From SHWB01 sp050246875 (GTDB lineage: Bacteria; Pseudomonadota; Alphaproteobacteria; UBA6615): a DNA stretch of 64,000 bases. Each line of letters opens with the position of its first letter. Positions within the stretch are counted from its first letter, which is position 1. The translations under genes and the position numbers were made by a program. The notes under the pieces were generated by a model. It did no database searches, had not been told where the DNA came from, and saw only the letters and a program-made list of their open reading frames with translations. This document shows, piece by piece, positions 8,146-17,288 of the stretch. The stretch spans positions 248,001 through 312,000 of the forward strand of contig JBFWVF010000002.1 in the NCBI GenBank assembly GCA_050246875.1. Reading direction: 5' to 3'.

Positions 8146-8427
8146 CTAGCCGATGACGGCGCTGGCGGCGAGCACGGCGCCGAGGAAGAGGCCGTAGCAG
8201 CCGGCGAGCGCCAGCAGCACGAACAGCGCGTTGCCGAGCGTGCGCAGGGGATGGCGCCGCCGCTCGAGCTGCCGGCGCGCGGTCGAGCGGCGCTCGGGGC
8301 CGGCGACCATGGTGAGATAGAGGTCGCAGCCGACGAACGGCACCGTCAGGCGAAGGTCGACCGGGTGGCGTTGCCAGAGGCGGACCTCGCCCTCCGGCGC
8401 GCTGTCGATTGTGGATGCGACTGTCAT
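8146..8427 (-). CDS. Small hypothetical membrane protein
   Basis: 93 residues, no recognised family. The N-terminal two thirds are soluble and charged (ERRSTARRQLERRRHPL before the helix), and one strongly hydrophobic helix (LGNALFVLLALAGCYGLFLGAVLAASAVIG) occupies the C-terminus, so it is probably a tail-anchored inner-membrane protein with the charged part in the cytoplasm. It lies tail-to-tail with the flavoprotein gene and head-to-head with the glutamate dehydrogenase, 155 bases away. Confidence 0.6.
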   Translation of the reverse strand: MTVASTIDSAPEGEVRLWQRHPVDLRLTVPFVGCDLYLTMVAGPERRSTARRQLERRRHPLRTLGNALFVLLALAGCYGLFLGAVLAASAVIG

Positions 8428-8523
8428 CGTCGTGTCCCGCGATGGGCGGAGTATCCGCGCTGCCGCAAGCCTGCCGCGAAACGGTTAACGGAGGCTTGAG
8501 GAACCCGCACAAGGATGCGTGCT

Positions 8524-8553
8524 TTGGCGCCGGGTGCCGCGCGGGCCTAGAAT
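8524..8553 (+). promoter_or_regulatory. Probable sigma70 promoter of the glutamate dehydrogenase gene
   Basis: TTGGCG at 8524-8529 and TAGAAT at 8548-8553 (5 of 6 matches to the -10 consensus) are spaced by 18 bases. Transcription would start near 8560, leaving a ~22-base leader with a strong GGGGAGG ribosome site at 8570-8576, six bases before the ATG. Confidence 0.5.
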
Positions 8554-8582
8554 GGGTGCGGCACCAGCCGGGGAGGACGGCG

Positions 8583-11500
8583 ATGGCAACGCGCGAGGAT
8601 ACGCGCAAGGCCGAACTGGTCGATCAGGTGGCGGCGCTGGCCGAAAGGCGTCTCGACGGCCCGGCCGGCGGCCAGGCGGCGACCTTCGTCCGCGCCTTCT
8701 ACGCCCATGTGCCGACCGCGGACATGCTCGAGTTCGAGGCCGAGACGCTCTACGCCATGGCGGTGTCGTTCTGGCAGTTCGGCCGCCAGCGCAAGGCGGG
8801 CGAGCCGAAGCTGCGCGTCTACACGCCGCGCCCGGCCGAACACGGCTGGGCGTCGCCGCGCACGATCATCGAGATCGTCACCGACGACATGCCGTTCCTC
8901 GTCGACTCCGTCGCCGGCGCCATCAACCACCAGGGCCTGACGGTCCACCTCGTCATCCACCCGATCTGCGAGGTCGAGCGGCAGGATGGTCGGCTGTCGA
9001 GCCTGGCGCTGCACCGGCCCGCGCAGGGCGCCGGCGCGCGCGAGAGCTTCATGCACTTCCAGGTCGGCGAGATCACCGATGCCGCGAGGCTCGCGGCGCT
9101 GGCCGACAGCGTGGCGCGCGTGCTCGGCGACGTGCGCGCGGCCGTCGAGGACTGGCAGCCGATGCTGGCGGCGGCGCGCGGCGCGGCCGGCGAACTGAGC
9201 ACCAACCCGGCCTGCCTGCCGGAACCCGAGGTCGCCGAGGCGCGCGCCTTCATCGACTGGCTGCTCGACGACCATTTCACCTTCCTCGGCTGGCGCAACT
9301 ACGACTACATCGGCGACGGCGACGGCCAGATCATGCGGATGCGCGACGGCGGCCTCGGCGTGCTGCGCGACCCGGCGCGCAAGCTGTTCGAGAACTGGGC
9401 GGACGACGAGCCGCTGCCGGAGGACGTGCGCGCCTTCCTGCGCGAACCGGCGGCGCTGACGGTGACCAAGGCCAACGAGCGCGCCACCGTGCATCGCCGC
9501 GTCCACATGGACGTCATCGCCCTCAAGCGCTACGACGCCAAGGGCAAGGTCACGGGCGAGCACATCATCGCCGGCCTGTTCACGTCCGAGGCCTACAACC
9601 GCTCGCCACGCGCGATTCCGCTGCTGCGCCGCAAGGTCGCCACGGTGCTCGACCGCGCCGGGTTCCTGCCGGCCAGCCACGACCGCAAGGCCCTGGCCAA
9701 CATTCTCGAGAAATATCCGCGCGACGAGCTGCTGCAGATCGGTACCGACGAGCTGTATGAAAACGCCGTCGGCATCCTGCACCTGCAGGAACGCCAGCGC
9801 GTCGCGCTGTTCGTGCGCGAGGACCCGTTCAAGCGCTTCGTCAGCGCCCTCGTGTTCGTGCCGCGCGATCGCTACAACACCGAACTGCGCCAGCGCATGG
9901 GCGCGGTGCTGGAACATGCGTTCGACGGCGAGATTTCGGCCTGGTATCCCGAGTTCGCCACCGAATCCGTCCTCGCCCGGGTGCTCTTCATCATCAAGTC
10001 GGGCCCGGGCGGCATTCCGCCCTACAGCGTGGTGGACCTCGCCGAACGGCTGCGCGAGACGACCCGCTCCTGGGCCGATCGCCTGCTGTCGGCGCTGGTC
10101 GAGGCGCGCGGCGAGGCCCGCGGCCAGGCGCTGTTCGCCCGCTACGGCGAGGCCTTCGGGCCCGGCTACCGCGACGCCACCACGCCCGAGGCGGCCGTCC
10201 TCGACATCGACTTCATCGAGGCGGCCCACGGCGGCGATCGCATCGAGGCCAATCTGCACCGCCTGCTGGGCGACGACGAGCGGACGGTCCGCCTCAAGCT
10301 CTATCACCCCGGCCGGCAATTGCCGCTGTCCGACATCCTGCCGATGCTGGAGAACATGGGACTGCGCGTCATCGGCGAGGTGCCGGCCGACGTGCGTCTC
10401 GACGACGACGGCGAAGTGTGGGTGCACGATTTCGAGATGACGTCGCGGCGCGGCGCGGCGATCGATCTCGGCGCGGTGCGCGACACGTTTCATGCCGCCT
10501 TTCTCGCCACCTTCCTCGGCGAGGCCGCCGACGACGGCTTCAACCGCCTCGTGCTCGACGCCGGTCTCGAATGGCGGGAAATCGTCATGCTGCGCGCCTG
10601 CTGCCGCTTCCTGCTGCAGGCGCGCATCCCGTTCTCGCAGGCCTACATGGAAGAGACGCTGGCGAACAACCCGGAGCTGGCGCGCCAGCTCGTGGCACTG
10701 TTCGTCGCGCGTTTCGACCCGGCGCTGCGCGAGGGCGGCAAGGTGCGCGAGGCGACGCAGCGCATCGCCGCCGCGCGCGCGGCGATCGAGGCCGGCCTCG
10801 AACAGGTCGCCAACCTCGACGAGGACCGCATCCTGCGCCGCTTCTGGAACGTCATCGAGGCGACGCTGCGCACCAACTACTACCAGCCCGCCGCCGACGG
10901 CACGGCCAAGCCGTACCTGTCGTTCAAGCTCGACAGCCGGGCCATCGACGAACTGCCGCTGCCGCGTCCGCTGGTCGAGATCTGGGTCTACGCGGCGCGC
11001 ATGGAGGGCTGCCACCTGCGCGGCGGCAAGGTGGCGCGCGGCGGCATCCGCTGGTCCGACCGGCGCGAGGACTTCCGCACCGAGATTCTCGGCCTGCAAA
11101 AGGCGCAGACGGTGAAGAACGCCGTCATCGTGCCGGTGGGCGCCAAGGGCGGCTTCGTGCTCAAGCGGCCGCCGGCGGCGACGGGCGACGCCGCCGCCGA
11201 CCGCCAGGCGCTGCAGGCCGAGGCCATCGAGTGCTACCGCACGCTGATGCGCGGCATGCTCGACATCACCGACAATCTGGACGGCACCACGGTCGTGCCG
11301 CCGCGGCACGTCGTGCGCTACGACGAGGACGATCCGTATCTCGTCGTCGCCGCCGACAAGGGCACGGCGAGCTTTTCCGACATCGCCAACGCCATCAGCC
11401 TCGACTACGGCTTCTGGCTCGGCGACGCCTTCGCCTCGGGCGGCTCGGCCGGCTACGACCACAAGAAGATGGCGATCACCGCGCGCGGCGCCTGGGAAAG

Positions 11501-13460
11501 CGTCAAGCGACACTTCCGGGAAATGGGTCACGACACGCAGTCGGCCGACTTCTCCGTCGTCGGCGTCGGCGACATGTCCGGCGACGTGTTCGGCAACGGC
11601 ATGCTGCAGTCGCCGCACATCCGCCTGCTCGCCGCCTTCGACCACCGCCACATCTTCGTCGACCCGTCGCCCGATCCCGCGGCATCCTTCGCCGAGCGCA
11701 AGCGGCTGTTCGAGCTGCCGCGCTCCTCCTGGGCCGACTACGACAAGACGCTGATCTCGCCCGGCGGCGGCGTGTTCGACCGCAAGGCCAAGTCGGTCAA
11801 GGTCGGCGCCGAGGTCGCGGCCTGTCTCGGCATCACCAGGGACCAGGTGACGCCGGCCGAATTGGCGCGCGCCATCCTCGCCGCCGAGGTCGACCTGCTG
11901 TGGTTCGGCGGCATCGGAACCTTCATCAAGTCGTCGCGCGAAACCAACGCCGACGCCGACGACCGCGCCAACGACGCCCTGCGCGTCGATGCTACCATGG
12001 TACGGGCGAAGGTCGTCGGCGAGGGTGCCAACCTCGGGGTCACGCAGCGCGGCCGCATCGAGTATGCGCTGGCCGGCGGCCGCATCAACACCGACTTCAT
12101 CGACAATTCCGCGGGCGTCGACTGCTCCGACCACGAGGTCAATATCAAGATCGCCCTCGACGGCGTCGTCGCCGACGGCGAACTGACGGGCCGCCAGCGC
12201 GACCGGCTGCTCGCCGAGATGACCGGGGAGGTCGCGGCGCTGGTGCTGCGCGACAACTATCTCCAGACCCACGCCATCAGCCAGGCGCAGTACCGCGGCG
12301 CTTCGCGGCTGGAGCGGCAGTGGCGCTTCCTGCGGCATCTCGAGCGCGGCGGGCACCTTGCCCGGACGATCGAGCATCTGCCCGACGACGAGGCGCTGGG
12401 CGAACGGCTGGCCAGCGGCACGGCGCTGACGCGGCCGGAATATGCCGTGCTGTTCTCGCACGCCAAGATCTGGCTCTACAGCGAGATCCTCGCCAGCGAT
12501 GTGCCCGACGATCCGCACCTCGCCGGCGATCTCGTGCAGTATTTCCCGACCCAGCTCGGCGCGCGCTACGGCGAGCAGATTCCGAAGCATCGCCTGCGGC
12601 GAGAAATCGTCGCCACGGTGTTGACCAACGCCATCGTCAACCGCGTCGGCGCGACCTTCGTCGACGAGGTGCGGATGCGTACCGGCGCGGCGCCGGCCGA
12701 GGTGGCGCGGGCCTGGGTGGTGGCGCGCGACGCCTTCGACCTGCCCTCGCTGTGGGCCGGCATCGAGGCGCTGGATGCGCTTGCCGCCGCCGACCTGCAG
12801 GCCGGGATGACCGTGACGGTCGAGCGTCTGGCCGAACGCATGACCCTGTGGTTCCTGCAGAACCTGCCGCAGCCGCTCGACATCGGCGCGAGCATCGCGC
12901 GCTTCGCTGCCGGCGTCGCGGAAATCGCCACGGCGCTGGACGATATCGCGGCCGAGTCGGACCGGGACGCCATCGAGGAGCGCGCCGCGTCCTTGCGCGA
13001 GCGCGGCGTGCCGGACGACCTGGCCGGCCGCGTCGCCGCGCTCGACGTGCTGGCCTCGGCCTGCGACATCATCCGCATCGCCGAACACGCGCAGGTGCCG
13101 GTCGGCGATGCCGGGCGGATCTACTTCGCGCTCGGCGCGCGGCTCGGCATCGACTGGCTGCGCGACGCGGCGCGCCGGGCGCGGTCGGAAGGCGAATGGC
13201 AGAAGCTCGCCCTCGACGCGCTGGCCGACGACACCTACGCGCACCAGGCCGACCTGACCACGCGCGTGCTCGACGCGGCCGGCCGCGGCAGTCTCGGCGC
13301 CGACGCGGCCGCCGGCCTCATCGACGCCTGGCTGGAGGGCCGGCAGGCCGGCGTGGCCCGCGTCACCGCGGTGCTCGACGAGGTCAAGGCGGCGAACGCG
13401 CCAGACCTCGCGATGCTCACGGTTGCCAACGGGCAGCTCCGCGCCCTTGTCGCTGGTTGA
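8583..13460 (+). CDS. Large NAD-specific glutamate dehydrogenase (~180 kDa type)
   Basis: 1625-residue oxidative glutamate dehydrogenase of the large class known from Caulobacter, Pseudomonas and Streptomyces; it converts glutamate to 2-oxoglutarate plus ammonium with NAD. The long N-terminal regulatory half contains ACT-like segments. The catalytic part lies around residues 810-1190: a substrate-site stretch RGGIRWSDRREDFRTE, the lysine region PVGAKGGFVLK, then GVGDMSGDVFGNGML of the nucleotide-binding domain. Start at the ATG at 8583, chosen for its strong ribosome site; the open frame extends 58 codons upstream across the promoter. Nearby glnK-amtB also handles ammonium, but there is no operon link. 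Confidence 0.95.
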   Translation: MATREDTRKAELVDQVAALAERRLDGPAGGQAATFVRAFYAHVPTADMLEFEAETLYAMAVSFWQFGRQRKAGEPKLRVYTPRPAEHGWASPRTIIEIVTDDMPFLVDSVAGAINHQGLTVHLVIHPICEVERQDGRLSSLALHRPAQGAGARESFMHFQVGEITDAARLAALADSVARVLGDVRAAVEDWQPMLAAARGAAGELSTNPACLPEPEVAEARAFIDWLLDDHFTFLGWRNYDYIGDGDGQIMRMRDGGLGVLRDPARKLFENWADDEPLPEDVRAFLREPAALTVTKANERATVHRRVHMDVIALKRYDAKGKVTGEHIIAGLFTSEAYNRSPRAIPLLRRKVATVLDRAGFLPASHDRKALANILEKYPRDELLQIGTDELYENAVGILHLQERQRVALFVREDPFKRFVSALVFVPRDRYNTELRQRMGAVLEHAFDGEISAWYPEFATESVLARVLFIIKSGPGGIPPYSVVDLAERLRETTRSWADRLLSALVEARGEARGQALFARYGEAFGPGYRDATTPEAAVLDIDFIEAAHGGDRIEANLHRLLGDDERTVRLKLYHPGRQLPLSDILPMLENMGLRVIGEVPADVRLDDDGEVWVHDFEMTSRRGAAIDLGAVRDTFHAAFLATFLGEAADDGFNRLVLDAGLEWREIVMLRACCRFLLQARIPFSQAYMEETLANNPELARQLVALFVARFDPALREGGKVREATQRIAAARAAIEAGLEQVANLDEDRILRRFWNVIEATLRTNYYQPAADGTAKPYLSFKLDSRAIDELPLPRPLVEIWVYAARMEGCHLRGGKVARGGIRWSDRREDFRTEILGLQKAQTVKNAVIVPVGAKGGFVLKRPPAATGDAAADRQALQAEAIECYRTLMRGMLDITDNLDGTTVVPPRHVVRYDEDDPYLVVAADKGTASFSDIANAISLDYGFWLGDAFASGGSAGYDHKKMAITARGAWESVKRHFREMGHDTQSADFSVVGVGDMSGDVFGNGMLQSPHIRLLAAFDHRHIFVDPSPDPAASFAERKRLFELPRSSWADYDKTLISPGGGVFDRKAKSVKVGAEVAACLGITRDQVTPAELARAILAAEVDLLWFGGIGTFIKSSRETNADADDRANDALRVDATMVRAKVVGEGANLGVTQRGRIEYALAGGRINTDFIDNSAGVDCSDHEVNIKIALDGVVADGELTGRQRDRLLAEMTGEVAALVLRDNYLQTHAISQAQYRGASRLERQWRFLRHLERGGHLARTIEHLPDDEALGERLASGTALTRPEYAVLFSHAKIWLYSEILASDVPDDPHLAGDLVQYFPTQLGARYGEQIPKHRLRREIVATVLTNAIVNRVGATFVDEVRMRTGAAPAEVARAWVVARDAFDLPSLWAGIEALDALAAADLQAGMTVTVERLAERMTLWFLQNLPQPLDIGASIARFAAGVAEIATALDDIAAESDRDAIEERAASLRERGVPDDLAGRVAALDVLASACDIIRIAEHAQVPVGDAGRIYFALGARLGIDWLRDAARRARSEGEWQKLALDALADDTYAHQADLTTRVLDAAGRGSLGADAAAGLIDAWLEGRQAGVARVTAVLDEVKAANAPDLAMLTVANGQLRALVAG

Positions 13461-13504
13461 GCGCGGGCGCGCGGTCTAGTCTCGGCGGGTCGATTCGCGC
13501 TCCC

Positions 13505-14455
13505 GTGCCACCCGGAACCCGTCCGTTGTCCTCGACGCCGCCGTCCGCCCGGCCCTTCCTGCCGCGTCCCGCCCTGGCGACCGGCGCGGCCGCCATGGCC
13601 TGCATCCTCGGCGGCTCGGGTTTCGTCTTCATGCGCCTGCTGGTCGGCGAGACCGAGCCGGTGACGGTGGCGCTGATGCGGAACGGCCTCGGCGCCGCCA
13701 TCGTGCTCGTCGTCGTCGCGCTGTTCGTGCGCGTGCGCATGCCGTGGCGCGACCTGCTGGCGGTCGCCGCCATCGGTCTCGCCCTGCTCGGCGTCTTCCA
13801 CTGGCTCGCCACGATCGCCCTGCAGTTCACGACCTCCGGGCGCGCCGCCATCGTCACCACCTCGATGCCGTTCATGACGCTGGCGGTCGGCGCGGTCCTC
13901 GGCCTCGAACGGCCGACCGTGCAGAAGATCGGCGGCCTCGCGCTGGCCGCCGGCGGCGTCACCTGGGCCCTGTGGGACGATGCCGGCGGGCATCCGGGAG
14001 CCTGGCGCGGCGACCTGCTGATGCTGCTGGCGGCCCTCATCGGGGCCACTGCCTCGGTCTTCGCGGCGCGCTACGTGCGGCGCTATCCGCCGATGCTGGT
14101 CGTCGCCGCCGGCCTCACCCCGGCGGCCCTGATGCTGGCCCTCGGTGCGCTCGCCACCGGGGCGCCGCTGGTGCCGGCGCACCTGTCGACGGAGGGCTGG
14201 GCGGCGGTGGTGTGGCTGGGCACGGCCAGTTCGGCCGGCTCGTACTTCCTCTGGTACTGGGCGCTGCGCCACACCACGCCGACGCTGGTCGCCGTCACCG
14301 TGAGCCTCAACCCGGTGACGGCGCTGACGCTCGGCCTGCTGCTGCTCGGCGAGGCGCTGACCACGGGCCTCGTCGGCGGCCTTGCGCTGGTCATCGCCGG
14401 CATCGTCGTCGCCAACCGGCCGGCCGCCGCCGTCGCCGCCAAGGCGCCGGCGTGA
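13505..14455 (+). CDS. EamA/DMT-family exporter, copy 1
   Basis: Ten-helix drug/metabolite-transporter family protein made of two repeated EamA domains (316 residues from the GTG at 13505; a TTG at 13526 is also possible). Signature starts are CILGGSGFVFMRLLV early, FTTSGRAAIVTT in the first repeat and TPTLVAVTVSLNPVTA in the second. It belongs with copies 4 and 5 in one subfamily. A -10-like TAGTCT at 13477-13482 lies just upstream. The stop overlaps the start of copy 2 (GTGA), so at least copies 1-3 are one transcription unit. Substrate unknown; many relatives export amino acids or metabolites. Confidence 0.88.
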   Translation: MPPGTRPLSSTPPSARPFLPRPALATGAAAMACILGGSGFVFMRLLVGETEPVTVALMRNGLGAAIVLVVVALFVRVRMPWRDLLAVAAIGLALLGVFHWLATIALQFTTSGRAAIVTTSMPFMTLAVGAVLGLERPTVQKIGGLALAAGGVTWALWDDAGGHPGAWRGDLLMLLAALIGATASVFAARYVRRYPPMLVVAAGLTPAALMLALGALATGAPLVPAHLSTEGWAAVVWLGTASSAGSYFLWYWALRHTTPTLVAVTVSLNPVTALTLGLLLLGEALTTGLVGGLALVIAGIVVANRPAAAVAAKAPA

Positions 14456-15348
14456 CGGCGACCGCCGCCGCCGACCGGCGGGCCCTGTGGGGCGCCGTCG
14501 TGGCCGTCGCCAGCACGGCGACGGCGGGCGCGGCGATGGTGGCGGTGCGCTTCGCCGTCGCCGAAGTGCCGCCGCTCGCACTCACCCTGATGCGCATGGC
14601 GACGACGCTGGCGGTGATCGCGCCGCTGGCGCTGCTGCTCGGCGGCAAATGGCCGCGTGGCCGCGATCTCGCCTTCGTCGTGACGCTGGGCATCGTCCTG
14701 TTCGCCTTCGGCCAGTGGCTGGTGTCGGTGTCGCTGTCGTTCACCACGGCGGCGCGCGGCGCCATCATCTTCTCGACCATGCCGGTGATGACCCTCGTCG
14801 CCGCCGCCGCGCTCGGCATCGAGCGCCTGACGGCGGCAAAGGCCGGCGGCGTGGTGCTGGCGATGGCCGGGATCGCGCTGGCGATGGGCGGCGGCGCCGC
14901 CGGTGTGCCGGGCGGCTGGCGCGGCGATGCGATCATGGTGGTCTCGACCGTGATCATCGCCGGCTACAACATCGTCGCCCGCGACGCGGCGCGGCGATAC
15001 CCACCCTTCGTCTTCATCACCGCCAACATGGCGCCCGCGGTCGTGGTGCTCGGCCTGATCACGGCGGCCACCGGCACGCCGCTGCTGACGCTCGATCTCG
15101 CGCCGGAGGTGTGGGCCGCGGTCGCCTTCATCGGCCTCGTCGGCGGCGCCGCCGCCTACGGCCTGTTCCTGCTGGCGATCAGCATGACGACGCCGACGCG
15201 CGTCGCCATCGCCGTGCCGGTCAATCCCCTCGTCGCCATCCTGCTCGGGGCGGCCGTGCTCGGCGAGCATGTCGGCGTCGGCACCATCGTCGGCTTCCTC
15301 TGCGTCGCCGCGGGCGTCGTTCTCGTCAACCTGCCGGCGCGCGCATGA
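14452..15348 (+). CDS. EamA/DMT-family exporter, copy 2
   Basis: 298-residue ten-helix EamA transporter. It is of a different subfamily from copies 1, 4 and 5: it starts RRALWGAVVAVAS, carries VAEVPPLALTLMR and FTTAARGAIIFSTMPV, and has MTTPTRVAIAVPVNPL in the second half. It is nearly identical in layout to copy 3, indicating a recent duplication. GTG start at 14452 overlapping the previous stop; its own stop overlaps the start of copy 3 as ATGA. Confidence 0.87.
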   Translation: MTATAAADRRALWGAVVAVASTATAGAAMVAVRFAVAEVPPLALTLMRMATTLAVIAPLALLLGGKWPRGRDLAFVVTLGIVLFAFGQWLVSVSLSFTTAARGAIIFSTMPVMTLVAAAALGIERLTAAKAGGVVLAMAGIALAMGGGAAGVPGGWRGDAIMVVSTVIIAGYNIVARDAARRYPPFVFITANMAPAVVVLGLITAATGTPLLTLDLAPEVWAAVAFIGLVGGAAAYGLFLLAISMTTPTRVAIAVPVNPLVAILLGAAVLGEHVGVGTIVGFLCVAAGVVLVNLPARA

Positions 15349-16243
15349 CCGATCCGGCCGCGGAACGCCGTGCCCTGTGGGGCGCGGGCATCTCCGTCGT
15401 CAGCTCGGCCGCTGCCGGCGCCTCGCTCGTCGCCGTGCGCGTCGCCGTCGCCGAGGTGCCGCCGCTGACGCTGACGCTGATGCGCATCGCCATCGCCCTG
15501 GCGCTGATCGCGCCGCTGGCGCTGGCCACCGGCGGCCGCTGGCCGCGCGGGCGCGACCTCGTCGCCGTCATGGCGTTGGGCATCCTGCTGTTCGCGCTCG
15601 GCCAGTGGCTGGTGTCGCTGTCGCTGGCGTTCACCACGGCGGCGCGCGGCGCGATCATCTTCTCGACCGTGCCGGTGATGACCCTCGTCGCCGCCGCCGC
15701 GCTGGGCATCGAGCGGCTGACGCCGGCCAAGGGCGCGGGCGTGCTGCTGGCGACGGCCGGCGTCCTGCTCGCCATGGGCGGCAGCGCCGGCGGCCTGCCC
15801 GGCGTGTGGCGCGGCGACCTCATCATGCTCGCCGCCGCGGCCGCCATCGCCGCCTACAACATCGGCGCGCGCGCCACCTCGCGCCGCTACCGGCCGCTCG
15901 TCTTCATCAGCGCCAACATGGCGCCGGCCGTCCTCTGCTGGCGCTGGCGACGGCGGCGAGCGGCCTGCCGGTGCTGGCGCTCGACCTGTCGGGGCCGGTG
16001 TGGCTGGCCGTGGCCTTCGTCGGCGTGGTCGGCGGCGCCGTCGCCCACGGGCTGTTCCTGCTGGCCATCCGCATGACGACGCCGACGCGCGTCGCCATCG
16101 CCATGCCGGCGAACCCGCTGGCGGCCATCCTGCTCGCCGCCGTCGTGCTCGGCGAGCCGGTGGGGCCGGGCGCGCTCGCCGGCTTCGCCTGCGTCGCCGC
16201 CGGCGTGATCCTGGTCAACCTGCGGCCGCGGCCCACGGGCTGA
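15345..16243 (+). pseudogene. EamA/DMT-family exporter, copy 3, frameshifted
   Basis: Close paralogue of copy 2 that begins normally at the ATG at 15345 and reads in frame through ISANMAPAVL. At about 15935 the frame breaks: after CTC the sequence continues TGCTG, where one extra base would restore LLALATAASG and align residue for residue with copy 2. The second half then continues in another frame to the stop at 16243 with intact family motifs (MTTPTRVAIAMPANPL). The whole interval is 899 bases, one short of 300 codons. Either a young pseudogene or a one-base sequencing error; both reading halves still look constrained. Confidence 0.82.
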
Positions 16244-16263
16244 CGCGACGGCAGCGCGGCCCT

Positions 16264-17229
16264 ATGCTGCGCGTCCCTGCCGTCCAGACCCGGTCCCCCG
16301 CCTTGGCCACGTCCACCGTCCCGCTGCCCGGCCGCGGGAAGTACCCCGTCCTCGCGCCGTGCATGGCGGCGCTGTCGTGCATGTTCGGCGGCTCGGGCTT
16401 CGTCGCCATGCGCATCCTGGTGACGGAGACCGAGCCGATCACCGTCGCCTGGCTGCGCAACGGCATCGGCACGGCGATCCTCGTCGTCGCCATGCTCGCG
16501 CTGTCGCGCGTGCGCGTCGCCTGGCGCGATCTCCTCGGTATGAGCCTCGTCGGGGTGTTCTTCTTCGCCGTCTTCCAGTGGCTGATGGCCTGGGCGCTGC
16601 AGTTCACCACCTCCGGCCGCGCCTCCATCGCGGTCACGTTCATGCCGTTCATGGCGCTAGCGGTCGGCAGCGTGCTCGGCATCGAGCGGCCGACGGCGCG
16701 CAAGCTCGCCGGACTGGCGCTGGCCACCGGCGGCGTCGTCCTCGCGCTGTGGCAGCAGGCCGGCGAGGGCTCGTGGCGCGGCGATGTGGCGGTGCTGCTG
16801 TGCGGCGCCATCGGCGGCGCCACGGCGGTGTGGATCTCGCGCTACGTCCAGCGCTACCCGCCGCTGGTGGTGGTGGCGGTCTCCGGCATTCCGGCGTCGC
16901 TCTTCCTGCTGGCGGGCGGCGTCCTCACCGGCGCCTCGGTACCCGTGCCCGAGCTGTCGGCGAAAGGCTGGCTGGCCGCGCTGTGGCTGGGCGCCGCCTG
17001 CGCCGCGGCCTGCTACTTCCTCTGGTACTGGGCGCTGCGCCATGCCGAGCCGACGCTGGTCTCGGTGTCGATCGCGCTCAACCCGGTGACCACCTTCGCG
17101 CTTGCCGCCGTGCTGCTCGGCGAGGCGGTGACGCCTGCCATGATCATCGGCACGGCGGCCATCATCACCGGCATCATCGTCGTCAACTGGCGCCGCCGGG
17201 CAGTCGCCGCGCCGGCGCCGGCGCGGTAG
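16264..17229 (+). CDS. EamA/DMT-family exporter, copy 4
   Basis: Ten-helix EamA transporter, 321 residues from the ATG at 16264 or 308 from a TTG at 16303. The ATG lies inside a -10-like TATGCT (16263-16268); if that is a promoter, the TTG is the real start, giving the same length as copy 5. Motifs: MFGGSGFVAMRILV, FTTSGRASIAVTF, and EPTLVSVSIALNPVTT near the C-terminus. Same subfamily as copies 1 and 5. Separated from copy 3 by 20 bases. Confidence 0.87.
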   Translation: MLRVPAVQTRSPALATSTVPLPGRGKYPVLAPCMAALSCMFGGSGFVAMRILVTETEPITVAWLRNGIGTAILVVAMLALSRVRVAWRDLLGMSLVGVFFFAVFQWLMAWALQFTTSGRASIAVTFMPFMALAVGSVLGIERPTARKLAGLALATGGVVLALWQQAGEGSWRGDVAVLLCGAIGGATAVWISRYVQRYPPLVVVAVSGIPASLFLLAGGVLTGASVPVPELSAKGWLAALWLGAACAAACYFLWYWALRHAEPTLVSVSIALNPVTTFALAAVLLGEAVTPAMIIGTAAIITGIIVVNWRRRAVAAPAPAR

Positions 17230-17288
17230 CCGGCCCGCGCGGCGCCGGCTATCCTGCGCCGGCCTCGCCACCACCGGATCGCCGTTTC

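Noticed and set aside
8547..13244. A 1565-codon open frame antisense to the glutamate dehydrogenase gene
   Set aside because: Its product is a low-complexity Arg/His/Asp/Val-rich sequence with no family features. Very high G+C makes stop codons rare on the opposite strand, and the sense gene is unambiguous.
10418..13504. A long upstream extension of EamA copy 1 through the dehydrogenase gene
   Set aside because: The first ~1000 codons are an arginine/alanine-rich off-frame reading of the dehydrogenase; only the part from about 13505 looks like a transporter.
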